From Ephydatia muelleri (lineage: Eukaryota > Porifera > Demospongiae > Spongillida > Spongillidae): DNA of 64,000 nucleotides. Positions within the stretch are counted from its first letter, which is position 1, and each line of letters begins with the position of its first letter. A model generated the notes under the pieces. That model had not been told where the DNA came from. It did not search any database and worked only from the letters and a program-made list of their open reading frames with translations. The stretch is taken from contig JABACO010000002.1 of assembly GCA_013339895.1 (NCBI GenBank), forward strand, positions 6,430,396 to 6,494,395, read 5' to 3'. Positions 10,701 to 19,817 of this stretch are shown piece by piece. The translations under genes and the position numbers were made by a program.

Positions 10701-12249
10701 GTATCAAGTCTGTCTCTCCTCGCTCTTCTTCTGACAGACTGAAAGCATTGTGAAAGCCTAGCAGCATATCCACTAGTTCTGCTTTCTGAGCGGGCATGAT
10801 GTCCGATCTCTCTATATCCAGCATATCCTTCAATCTTGCCTTCCTTTGTGTCGAGTCGGTAACTGACTTCAGGGTGTTTACTGCTACTGAACCTCTTCCA
10901 CCTGTGTAACCTGGCGTCTGCTTCACAACAGTGGCTGGAAAAGCTGTCCCAATCTCTGCACCTCGTTCCAGACGTGCTGTGTATCCTGTACGATTCTCAG
11001 CGACTACATGCGCTATGCCTTTGCCATCTGGTCGAATTAGTGAATCCACAATGATAACCCCACATAACTCTCGAATACTGCTGTTTTCTTCGAAGAGTAC
11101 AGCTCCTAACGATGTGCACTCAGAGACTTGGACTGGTACCACAACACTCTTGTACGACGGTAAGTGCAATGACTGCACCAGATTCACCACTACTCGAGGT
11201 ACTTTGGCATCAGTAACTGCATGATCTTTTGACTTACGGGTGTCAGCCTTCTTTGATCCTCTCCAAGGTTCAGCTAGGTGGTGGTAAGTGATTATCCCAA
11301 GCTGCCTACAGACTCCTTCAGACAACAAGAGCTGATCATGTGCGTCATTCTTCAAATAGACTGGTGTCTTCATGCTCTTGCCTTCAAAAGATAACTCCAG
11401 GTCAATTCTACCGTCCAATGAAAATGTCTTCTGGTCGTATGTTCGTGGTGTCTTGTCAGCTGTCATCAGGCTTCCTTTCTTCAATCGAGCTACTGCTGCT
11501 ACTCTCTTGAACAGACTACTCCCGATGATCGTAATGTCTGAACCACTGTCAATCAGACCATATACTGGGACTTTCTGCACTTCAAGCCGTACGCAGTGTG
11601 TCTTGCTTCCACTATCTGTTACCTTGATTTTCCTTACTCCATCCTGTTTGTGTAGCGATCTCCCGGAGGACCTACTCTCAGGTTCTGGGCCTGGGCAATC
11701 CCGAGCAATATGCCCATCCTTGTGACACTTGAAACAGCGCCTGGTGCTGTTGGTCTTTTCGGCAGGTTTCACAACATTACTCCTTGTAGGCTCACGAGGG
11801 GTTGGGTGACCTATCTTGCCATAGTGCTCTCTCTTCTGTAGCTCTTTTAGCCTTCTTTCCTCGTTCTTAGCAGCTACACACAGTTCTTTATAACTTGTAG
11901 CTCCAGAAACAGCTGGTGCTTTCATGACTTCGTGCTTGAGACCCTCCTGCATCTGACCAAGAAGTAGAGTGTCTCTTGTCTCCTGTGACATGTTATCACG
12001 ACCATAAGCAACGCGAAAAGTACGCTCCAGCTTCCTAATGTACTCCGACACTGATTCTTTCTCATCTTGACACAAATGACGGAAATCTTGAGCCGCCAAA
12101 GTTTTGCTTCCCGTGTCAAGACGTGTTCTTAGTGCTGCTACTGCCTGTACATAGGTCGTTCTCTCTGTTTCGCTGATTAGTGTCCACTCTTGCAGTGCTT
12201 TTCCCCGTAGATGGCCAGCAAGTTGCATCAGCTTTTCCTCTAGTGACAC
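7744..12249 (-). CDS. Gag-Pol polyprotein of the young Ty3-like element
   Basis: This is a single 1501-residue frame. In order it shows a retrotransposon-gag region (residues about 1-150), a CCHC zinc knuckle (CFKCHKDGHIARDC, near 172), an aspartic protease (LIDSGSDITII, near 232), reverse transcriptase with YIDDI (near 690), RNase H (ETDASGSGAGAVLS, near 830), and integrase with an HHCC finger (around 1060-1100) and DDE core (GVDLMEL, SDRGTN, then the HPQCDGMVERFN region). Domain order protease-RT-RNase H-integrase marks it as Ty3/gypsy type. It serves only the element's own transposition. Confidence 0.93.
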   Translation of the reverse strand: MSLEEKLMQLAGHLRGKALQEWTLISETERTTYVQAVAALRTRLDTGSKTLAAQDFRHLCQDEKESVSEYIRKLERTFRVAYGRDNMSQETRDTLLLGQMQEGLKHEVMKAPAVSGATSYKELCVAAKNEERRLKELQKREHYGKIGHPTPREPTRSNVVKPAEKTNSTRRCFKCHKDGHIARDCPGPEPESRSSGRSLHKQDGVRKIKVTDSGSKTHCVRLEVQKVPVYGLIDSGSDITIIGSSLFKRVAAVARLKKGSLMTADKTPRTYDQKTFSLDGRIDLELSFEGKSMKTPVYLKNDAHDQLLLSEGVCRQLGIITYHHLAEPWRGSKKADTRKSKDHAVTDAKVPRVVVNLVQSLHLPSYKSVVVPVQVSECTSLGAVLFEENSSIRELCGVIIVDSLIRPDGKGIAHVVAENRTGYTARLERGAEIGTAFPATVVKQTPGYTGGRGSVAVNTLKSVTDSTQRKARLKDMLDIERSDIMPAQKAELVDMLLGFHNAFSLSEEERGETDLIQMTIDTGTTQPRKSPLRRMPLAVRAEVARQVEKMQEMGVVTPSSSPWSSPVVLVRKKDGAHRFCVDYRGLNEVTKADGFPLPRVDDLLDQLGHSRYFSTLDLAAGFWQIRMHPDSKEKTAFATPQGLFEFQVMPFGLMNSPAVFQRLMQQVLAGLNPAEGPEFVSVYIDDILIFSANLEDHIGHLKLVLERITQANLKLKPSKCHFIRKEVEYLGHVITPEGLRTNQKLVQAVQEFPTPKDLSRVRQYLGMCSYYRRFIPHFATIAKPLHILTRKGVEFKWTAQCEDAFQTLKTKLLCAPVLAYPDMTKPFVLETDASGSGAGAVLSQSQDDGTFHPVAYASRSLTRPESNYGITELETLAVVWALTHFRGYLYGNSVTVYTDHAAVKAVLETPNPSGKHARWWSKVYESGVKSISIIYKSGKSNTNADALSRNPVGPATQQVEEVQVAAIQTDGTVAELLAAEPQQVQQVDFREEQKKDPHVMQTIRFLEEGELPQEEKQARKLALQAPMFAVTDGILYYVETKGGVRRVVLPKHLQRQLVEESHGGRYAGHFCGPKVYSMLAKHWWWEGMYTDVLQFCRSCPECAIATGGGRPVKPLLSPIPVQRPFQIFGVDLMELPATSQGNKYVVVFQDFFSKWPLVFPVPDQKSERIVKLLADEIIPFCGVPEALLSDRGTNLLSHLMLDVCRALGIQKLNTTAYHPQCDGMVERFNRTLKTALRKHAAKFGNQWDRYLSGVLWAYRNTPHDSTGEKPSYLLFGIDCRAPLESSLLPVENLTPSSVSDYREELLLSLSSARKLACYAIQKAQCRYKKGYDKHARPTTHKIGDWILIKFPHEESGKNRKLSRPWHGPYRLLSCTDTDVVAAKVYFPDEGHIQVHQNRTTICPRDFPNGYYWYGKSQSSNKPCPQWLDAVLGSVGRPDEGTTDSQQANKELQDQASTEAAAPSPTTEDTSTDVSVENRPPRERTGRYSLREKIRLPLRYLN

Positions 12250-13095
12250 CTATTCCATTCTGCTGCTCTCTCAAGTGAGGGTAGCCAATCATCTAATTGC
12301 ACTTCGTAACAATCCCCACTAAAGGAATCAATGGGTGGAGCTTTACCCACTCGCTTCCCCGTAGATTTTGATGTGGATGCTTCGGATATATCTGATCCTG
12401 ACGGAGATGTGCTGCGTGCCTCTTGCTGTTTCTCCCTAGCTCCCTTTTGAAGAGTCCTTGCTTCATCCTCTGCGTGCTTCAGGGCTTCTTCAAACTCACG
12501 TAACTGTGCGCAATTGGCTTTCCACACGGCATTCAAACACTCCTTACACGTTTTCAATGCTTCTTTCAGTTCATCCCGCTCCTTGACGACTTCGTCCAGT
12601 TTCGCTTTTAACGATTCTTCATCCTCTTCTTGTTCTGCGTTCTCACGCTGTTCCGCTGCCTCTTGCTGTGGAACATCCTCTGTTTCTTCCTCTTCCATTG
12701 GTGGATCCGCTTCTAGAAACACTCCCTCTGCGTCCTGCAACTGGAGTAGTATTCCACCATCCTCACCTTCTTTGACTACTACTTGAACATTGAAAGGATC
12801 ACGTCCGTCTTCCGTTATCTTTCCTTCGATCATACGCAGTATGTCCGCTGCTGACGCCCTCGTTGGTATTTCCAATGCAACCGCCAATTGACGAATGTGC
12901 GTTGTCGTCAATCGTCTGGAATTCAACAAAAGGATTGTGCTACCACGTGGCACCGCCGCCTGGTCCTCTGCCATTTCGTTTTCAATCACAATCCCAAAAT
13001 ACCACACTTAGGAGACTATATACGACGAAAGAACCCGAAAAGAACGAACGGATGCACCGATGCTATCGCATCCAACGTCTCGGTGTGACCTCCAC

Positions 13096-13174
13096 TGTAA
13101 TTTGGCAACCTCACTCCTGTTCTAATTAAACGTAATACCACTAGTCACAAACATACATACACGCACAATTTACA
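13096..13174 (-). repeat. Short 5' LTR (79 bp)
   Basis: This is the partner of 7623-7701. It is followed by CCTG and then the native intron sequence that originally adjoined the exon at 7452. Confidence 0.9.
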
Positions 13175-13372
13175 CCTGTGTGAAGTAATGTCCACAATGT
13201 TGAGACTTGTTATGATGACTGACACACATGAGGGTCAGGGATTGAATCAATGTGCATTAAGTGACAGTGTGTGTCTAACATAGCTATGGTCCTTGAGTGT
13301 GGCTGTGTGCAATTGCTAAACATACAATGTATGCTTGAAAAAGGTGTGTGCATCTATACAGTGATGCATCCA

Positions 13373-13590
13373 CTATGCAAAGCTATCAGTTTGTGTGTAA
13401 GGGGAAGGGGCAGAGAGGTGTAAGTCCCTTTCTGTTTCAGTGATATAATTCTCATTTGTGTCATTGAAATTGTACACATGATGCAGTGGAGCCTCTCCTC
13501 CCACTCCCATGTGACTCAACATGTTATTTACTGTGGTCCCATATTGAGAGTTGTTGGATATCATTTCCTTCAATAACCGTTTTTCTGTTT
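13373..13590 (-). CDS. Phase-matched terminal exon, copy 2
   Basis: This has the same 218-bp exon structure and the same encoded tail as 7012-7229, with the acceptor kept and the stop at the same place. It sits between the LRR cassettes at 13812 and 7452 (in the pre-insertion layout), as expected for one ~804-bp unit. Confidence 0.5.
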
Positions 13591-13811
13591 CTGTAGACTA
13601 CAATTGTGTTACACAGATACTGAAAACAAAAACAACAACTTTTATTTGCAAGTGTGGATATTACAGGTCGTGGATGGCTGATTTAAGCACCCTGGATTTT
13701 GGTTATGACCAAATATGGTCAGTCAAAACAATGCCCTAGTTCAATCTACATCATCCAATGTAATGCTCTTTCATATGCATTCTGTTCCACATTGTATGAT
13801 GTCATTCTTAC

Positions 13812-13979
13812 CAAGGCATGATGCTCTCTTGTTATCAATAGTGTTGTTTCTCAGGTCCAGGGTTTCCAACTTGGTATTGACTTGAACACCTTTGATCACT
13901 TCTTCTAATCCCTCTGGTTGTAGTCCACATCCCCAAAGGCCCAGTACCTTAAGAGTATTATTCTCCTTCAACATCATAC
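13812..13979 (-). CDS. LRR cassette exon, first of the left array
   Basis: This 168-bp phase 1-1 exon encodes two LRRs. Variable positions read KVLGLWGCGL and ETLDLRNNTIDNKRASC. It is the first cassette after the winged-helix/LRR exon 14259-14840, which ends in the same phase and the same LLG junction, so the two can be spliced in frame. Confidence 0.88.
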
Positions 13980-14258
13980 CTGTGTGAAGTAATGTCCACA
14001 ATGTTGAGACTTGTTATGATGACTGACACACATGAGGGTCAGGGATTGAATCAACGAGTGCAAAGTGACTACATGTATGGGGTCAGTACACTATACAAGG
14101 CACTGTTGCTAAGATGATGGCCCCATCCCACCCCAGTTGCAATCAGCATTATAGTATTTATTTGGCAAATGTGTATTGAGAAATATGTAGCTAGATATGT
14201 AGACTCAGGAACTGTGTGCAGTGAATAGCACACCCAAGAAAAGCATAACAGGACTTAC

Positions 14259-14840
14259 CTAATAGGGATGCCATGGAAGCTGTTATTGTACTGCCCGATA
14301 AGTCAAAGCTTGTAATGTGGTCAAAGGCTTTTCCATCTTCCACCAAGATCAGCATTCTCATACACTCATCAGTCAAATCACATGAGAACAAATTCACAGA
14401 CCACAATGTGGAGCTGTTGGCAATGCAGTACCCAAGTACATGTAGATCAAATGGATTGACGACAGTCTCTGAACACTCGAAAGTTTGCTCCTTATATCCC
14501 ATCAACCTCTGAATGAAGGTGGGATTCTGGGTTTCAAACATCCAGTGCAGGCATTCTATTAATCTCTCTTCGTCAGTAGTCTCTAATGAAATGACAATGT
14601 CTGCCAAGGCATCCATATTCTCTGATGATGTCTGGAACTTGGTAAGGCCCGCCATGAACCGTACAGTCATAGCCATGTTAGGTTTGGTTAAGGAATCGTT
14701 CATAAAGACCCTTTGTTCCGATGTTGGTAGAGATGAAACATACCATGCAGTGAGGAACTCCTGGAGAGTCTTGTGTATAAAATTGTATGAAGCTTTAGAG
14801 GAACTTGTCGAGAACACTTGTGGTACCTTCTGAAGGAGAC
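14259..14840 (-). CDS. NLR winged-helix end and first LRRs
   Basis: This 582-bp exon has acceptor CATCAG and donor TTAG|GTAAGT. It opens with the hallmark end of the NACHT-associated winged helix (YNFIHKTLQEFLTAWYVSSL), continues through a helical linker (to about residue 140), and ends with the first LRR-like segments (SLDL-type motif FDLSGSTITASMASLLG). In NLRs this region links the ATPase switch to the ligand-sensing LRRs. The protein would be cytoplasmic. Confidence 0.85.
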
Positions 14841-15016
14841 CTGATGGATATAAGGAATGAAAGGGCACATGGTAGGAACATCATGGTCAACACATCATTG
14901 GGGACTAAACATTCTATGTTCTATCATTATCAGAAAAGATGATATGCAAGTTAATTCCTTTAGTAATTATCAAATGCATGTCATTGATACACTTACATAT
15001 AGCACATTTGGCATAC

Positions 15017-15163
15017 CTAAGGATTCAATGTTATCTTGCACATCATGGAATATCAATTGGTCATTTAGTGTGCCCTGGTAGGCTAGCCTTGCAACAGAAT
15101 GTAACTGGGAGAGTGTGGTAGATGATAGACCTTCAAAACATGTCATCTTTGATGATGTCACAG
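15017..15163 (-). CDS. NLR helical exon between NACHT and winged helix
   Basis: This 147-bp exon has acceptor CTCACAG and donor TTAG|GTATGC, phase 1 at both ends. It encodes a segment with LSQLHSVARLAYQGTLNDQ, which matches the usual NLR stretch after the NACHT core (LSxLAxxAYxG). It can follow the NACHT exon 16979-17717 in frame, with or without the death-fold exon between them. Confidence 0.75.
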
Positions 15164-16283
15164 CTGTGAGGGAAGGGAAGAAAACACAAACACACCTTTC
15201 ATCCCACGTTTTGTAGACAGTATTGTATGGATGTCTCCCCACCACTTTAACATTGGTTACCATCACTCAATGAATGAGAAGAGAACCATAACAATAACTA
15301 GCCAATAAGTAAAAAAACCTAATTGGTTTGAGAAGTGGCTTTTTCAACTGTGTTCCCAAAACGTATGGGAAGGCAATGGACATACATTGGTGCACACGTT
15401 TAGAATACATGTCATGTACATGTATGTGGGACAAAAGTTACATGCATCGGTATATAGCCAGCTCCTAGTAGAGCTGTATGTCGTGTGTGATAGCAGATTA
15501 GTAGGTATATCATACATGTATCATAATATGCCTGTATATGTGACAAAACGAATGTAATGAAATTTGAGGGTTACACATATGGCATCATGCTCATCACGTC
15601 ATAAAATTATTAACACAAATTAGTATGTTTAAAACAATACTTTCTAACCACTGCAGTTTTAAGATGATGAATACAATGTGGTACTCAGGATAGAAGTTGT
15701 CTATTTTGGGAAGGCACTGCTATGTAACCAAAACTTGAGGTTATGTACATGTATCTCAATAAAACTACAAGGCATTTATAAAAATGTCTTGTGAGAACTT
15801 GCTAGGAGAACAGAATTGAATATAAGAATTGGTGCAACATAAAGGAATGAAGAATTAAGGTTAGGAGACGTCTGCCTGCATTTGGATCATATTTTAAAAA
15901 GACCTAGGGTGTGGTTCACAACACAAGATGTCTTATTTATGTATCACAGTTTCATCCATCCATTATGTGCCTTAATGAATAGCAATACTCATATAACCCC
16001 TAAGGTCAGTCATTGGCAAAAATAGTGAATTGATGAACAAGTACAGCAAGGGATTGTTTGAACAATTTTAAGATTTTAGAATTCATACATTACATCAATT
16101 GGCAAAGCAAGGGACCATTCAGTCAGTGTACATTGCACATCTACCATGTGGTACCACACACTCAAGGAGAGAATTCAAACCATAGCACACACATTGAAGC
16201 ACATATACATATACATGTATGTCTATAATGAGACACAGGATACAGCTACAGACCAGGGAGCGCAGACAAACTTGCACACTTAC
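15164..16283 (-). other. Long intron, no recognised feature
   Basis: This is AT-rich sequence between the helical exon and the death-fold exon. I found no exon, repeat family or element in it. Confidence 0.5.
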
Positions 16284-16565
16284 ATGAAACACTCATCCCT
16301 TTCACAATGGTGGAGAGAGATGGTTCCTCATTCAATACCTCCATGAACACCTGGAACATTGAAGGGTCTGTGGTCACCTGAGCCTCCACTGCATTGATGA
16401 GGACTTCATTCTTCCTCTTTGTGATCAGGTCACCTCTCTGTTGTATCTCATCCCTCACAGACCGAGTGATCATTCCTTTGGAGTACAGTGAACCAGCCAG
16501 ACCAGCAGGATCCTGAATAGTGCCCACCAGGTCACTGTAGTGCTTCTTCAGTAACTCATGACATT
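16284..16565 (-). CDS. Death-fold (CARD/DEATH-like) exon, oddly placed
   Basis: This 282-bp exon (acceptor TTTTACAG, donor T|GTAAGT, phase 1 on both sides) encodes about 94 residues of a helical death-fold: LLKKHYSDLVGTIQDP, then LAGSLYSKGMITRSVRDEI, and DPSMFQVFMEVLNEEPSL near the end. In the NLR family such domains recruit adaptors by homotypic contact and normally come before NACHT. Here it lies after the NACHT exon and before the winged-helix exon on the same strand. It may be an alternatively spliced cassette, the start of a second gene whose NACHT exon was lost, or a rearrangement. Confidence 0.75.
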
Positions 16566-16978
16566 CTGTAAAATATAAGATGTACATTGAAGGCTTTAAT
16601 GAGAAGTATAGATAATACAGTAAGTAAAGGAAACATGTGTACCCTATTCAGTTATGTAATAAACACAGAAAACTGTAGTGGAATTGATCACACTGATTAT
16701 TGATAAGTTCGAATGAAATATTGTGCATAAATCAAATTACAATAAAGAAATAACTGCTATTTTTATTAGCATACGTACATTTAGGACCAGTGGAAAACTA
16801 AACAACATCTAAAATCAAGTACATGCTATCTGTTTAAAAAAGTCAATTTTAAAATAATAGGGTTAAACAAGTAAATAATCAAGTTACATCCAATTGACCC
16901 TTCATAATCGAAAGGTTCATACATGTACATGTAATTGAACATACTGTACAGTTGATCCTTTTGTTCCTAAAAGCTTAC

Positions 16979-17717
16979 CAGTATGGGGCATGCCCACTGA
17001 AGTCTTCTCTTTGGTCTTCTTTTCATGACGTTGCAGAAGTGTGTTGGTTAGTGTAGTGTATACCTCAGTCAGAGTCTGTGGGGGTTTTCCCTTGTGCTCC
17101 CTAAATAGCTCTACAACAATGGCACAGTTGATGGGAACATACATCATACTGCGAATATGAGGACGCTGTTTAATGTACAGGTTGAACCCATCCTTCAGCT
17201 GAAAGTTGCTCTTGAAGGCAAGCTCAACATATTCTCGGATCTCTTTCTTACCAAAGCCAACAACTTCAATGTACTGACACTTTGCTCGTATCCTGCACAA
17301 CTGATCAAGGTTCCTGTTGGCTGATGGACGACTAGTCACTAGAACAGTCAGCTTAGGAAGCTCCTCCCCTTTTATAATGCAAGCAAATATTGACTGATCT
17401 CCAATTTGAAGTTCTGAAGACAGTTCATCATATCCATCCAGAATGAGCAACACATTCTCCCCCAGAGTACGGGCCATCCACTTGCTAACTGACTGCTGTA
17501 TGTCTGGATCTGGATGGTACAACAGCTCTGATATGGTGTGTGCCTTCTGCACCCTCTCATCCCTCAAACGCAGCACAATAACCAGCTGGAAGTGTTGAAG
17601 GATTTCCTTCTTTCCCCAACGTCGTCCCAGCTGCCAGGCTAAGGTGGACTTGCCAACACCAGGAATCCCTTCCACAATGATGCACCTAGCCAATGTACCA
17701 TCCTCAAACCTGCCAAT
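16979..17717 (-). CDS. NLR NACHT ATPase exon
   Basis: This 739-bp exon starts at the acceptor TTACTAG in phase 0 and ends G|GTAAGC in phase 1. The NACHT features are a Walker A loop EGIPGVGKSTLAW (near residue 20), a Walker B LLILDGYDEL (near 95) and a sensor-type VTSRPSA (near 130), followed by helical sequence ending KEKTSVGMPHT. It would bind and hydrolyse ATP to switch an NLR receptor on. I chose this acceptor over one 8 bases further in because only this one keeps the upstream exon in frame. Confidence 0.92.
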
Positions 17718-17768
17718 CTAGTAAGTGAGTAATGTGACTCTTAATACATATGACTGCCGATGGCTGAC
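17718..17768 (-). other. 51-bp intron in the NLR gene
   Basis: The donor is AAG|GTCAGC and the acceptor TTACTAG. Such a short intron fits a compact sponge-like genome. It separates the pre-NACHT exon from the NACHT exon in phase 0. Confidence 0.8.
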
Positions 17769-17992
17769 CTTTTTTATTGCAATTGATTTTCTGCGTTTCA
17801 TAACAAATCGTAGTTTCCCATTCATCATAGCTTTAGTACAGCGATCCTCTTCCATAAAATCTTCTACTTTCACTACTGTAGCCAATTTGATGTACTCCTT
17901 AAATAGGACAGGTGGCCACTGGTCTTTTGTTGTTTGTACACATTCATAGGATTCTGTCAGGAATGTCCTATATTGCTCCACCTCCTGAGGTA
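17769..17992 (-). CDS. NLR pre-NACHT linker exon
   Basis: This 224-bp exon has acceptor ACTTACAG and phase 1 start. It encodes PQEVEQYRTFLTESYECV, then DQWPPVLFKEYIKLATVV and an acidic/basic linker. This resembles the pre-NACHT segment of sponge-type NLRs (a W-P-P motif then YIxLA). The true 5' end of the gene was not found: no death-fold exon is visible upstream, where a LINE fragment occupies 18560-19200. Confidence 0.75.
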
Positions 17993-18559
17993 CTGTAAGT
18001 GCATAGAAAGCACAAATATGAATGTCATCATGTGTTAAACTACAATTCATTGGTCTTAAAAGCAAATAGTAGAATAATTGGGATTGTATAAGACAAATTT
18101 GTTTAATAACTAGCAATTTTGGTGCTTCTCATTGTACATAACCGAGATCCTTCTTGTGCCTAGGGCTGTCATGAAACTCCTAAAGTACATTTGTCAAACT
18201 TTTCTTGTATGAGAACATTAATGTATTTGAACTGACTACTTTATTAAACATGGATATTAATCATGACAGTTTCATACTAGACCATGTTTTTAGCCGCCAT
18301 ATTAGCTCTATCAAATGATTATCTACTCTGTATACAAGAACAAATATTTTATCATCTATTTAATATCCTGTACTTCAGTGTTTTATGAGTTCATCAATTT
18401 TATTTTTGCAGACAAGGAACATTCTATCTTTAAAAATCAGTGCATTGTTTGATAGACCTATAGAAGAGCCACAAATAATTTGGACTCTCACATAGACAGT
18501 AATACAAATTGGCCACATCGGAGTGTCAGTAGAGATAGGCAATGGTCTTACACTTGATC

Positions 18560-19200
18560 ACAGCCACTTATGTCCTGCACATGTCCTGGTAGCAAGGTAG
18601 GAGAAGGGTTTGTCAGCTGCTATGGACATAACTCCCCACTCTCCTCTGCCATTCTGGATAAGTCCTGATGACAGCTTGCGACAAGGAGAGTGGCTAGCCT
18701 GGAAAATGTCTCTTGAGCTTCTCTACCTCAAATCCCAGAAGTCTCTACAGCTAATTAATGGAACACAGATCCACCCCAACTCAACACATTTTGTGTCATT
18801 AGCAAACATGTTTGCTTGGGCCCAGCAGAAGCCACAAGGTATCCCGAGAACTTCATCCTAACTGTATTATTATAATGACATCACTGTTACTTCTCCTCTC
18901 TGCCCAGCCTTTGTACAGTAGGTGAGGCTAATCAGGTGGCTGGGGCAGCAGCTCTGGCTACAGAAACCTTTCAGCACATAGCCAATGATCAAAGGTGCCA
19001 AGAGTTGGGTTGGGCATGTGTTCCTATATTGCTGTGGAGACATGTGGCAATTGGGGTCAAGAGGCAAAGCAGACATTTTCACGATTGGCATCTCGTCTGG
19101 CTACTGACTCCTCACAACCAAAGTCTAAAGTTATCTCCGACCTCTATGGACGTTTAAATCTAATATTACAAGGGCCATCCTAGTCAGAGCTTTCAGGCCA
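18560..19200 (+). pseudogene. RLE-type LINE, 3' fragment (copy A, decayed)
   Basis: This plus-strand sequence encodes pieces matching the C-terminus of the LINE at 26786-29890: a PAHVLV...AAMDIT stretch near 18570-18640, a second DITVTSPLCPAF near 18880-18915, then NQVAGAAALATETFQHIAND, QELGWACVPI and SRLASRLATDSSQ. The repeat of the DIT-SPL motif suggests a local insertion or rearrangement between the two parts. The frame is shifted more than once. It lies upstream of the NLR exons on the opposite strand. Confidence 0.65.
18610..18861 (+). other. Open frame inside LINE copy A, unrecognised
   Basis: This is an 83-codon frame that starts within a LINE-like motif (MDITPHSPLPF) and continues with sequence I do not recognise. 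It may be an insertion inside the dead LINE. I would not treat it as a gene. Confidence 0.2.
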
Positions 19201-19719
19201 ATAGGACTGTTTCCTAAGTACATGTACATAGAATTGTGTATTGCTGTATATGTATCTTTGTGTAAGTTTGTATTCTCACTTGTAATAATAGGTAACATGT
19301 GATTTGGAAGGTACTGATTCACTAATTGTAATAAAAACTGATACTCATAAACAGAGGTTATATACGCTGTAGTCCACTATACAACTTGATGAAGGCAGTA
19401 CAACTATTTTGCATGCATAATACACAAGACTCTCTCACAGCTACATGTACATGTAGCTCTGATCTAACAACCCTGGGTGGCCAAACTGTACATCAAAAGA
19501 AATTTATAGCATTATAAAATGGATCAAATTCATATTGGTAAATCACACTATGTACAACAACAATTGTTCTATCTACATACAATACATGTATACAAGCATA
19601 TCTTTACCCTTTCCATGCACTAATTACATCATTTAAGAAATAGTCTACTTGGGCCAAATTCTGCTACCATGGATCTTCAGCAAATGCTTTGAGTATACAT
19701 GCATGTTCTCTGAACCTAC
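19201..19719. other. Intergenic, nothing recognised
   Basis: This is AT-rich DNA with short ACATGTACATGT-like motifs that are common throughout the window. I see no gene. Confidence 0.5.
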
Positions 19720-19817
19720 CTTTTAACACTCTAGCTGGTGTTTGCTGCATTGATTGTAGCTTTTCAGCTCCATGCTCTTCTAGTTGACGATCGGGGGAGA
19801 GGGCAAAGTCCAAGTCC
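19720..19817 (-). other. Candidate exon, unknown product
   Basis: A 98-bp stretch lies between a good acceptor (TTTTGTTCTATAG) and donor (AAAAG|GTAGGT). The open frame encodes DFALSPDRQLEEHGAEKLQS and continues to RVLK. No domain is recognised. It could be an upstream exon of the NLR gene or part of an unrelated gene. Confidence 0.3.

Larger units (their letters stand above)
7623..13174 (-). mobile_element. Ty3/gypsy-like LTR retrotransposon, young, looks nearly whole
   Basis: This 5.55-kb element on the minus strand has two 79-bp LTRs (TG...CA) that look identical, flanked by a 4-bp duplication, CCTG (7619-7622 and 13175-13178). Parts in order from the 5' LTR are a gag frame with acidic coiled-coil-like sequence (12.2-13.0 kb), a further gag region and zinc knuckle (to about 11.7 kb), protease, reverse transcriptase, RNase H and integrase. 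It looks whole or nearly so, with at most about one break; families of this kind often use frameshifting between gag and pol. The identical LTRs suggest a recent insertion, but 79 bp is a small sample. Confidence 0.92.

Noticed and set aside
8853-12786. Small frames opposite or overlapping the retrotransposon Gag-Pol
   Set aside because: They are shadows of the long Gag-Pol frame and have no independent support.
17701-17711. Alternative acceptor 8 bases inside the NACHT exon
   Set aside because: It would put the NACHT exon out of frame with the upstream exon, while the acceptor ending at 17718 keeps phase 0.
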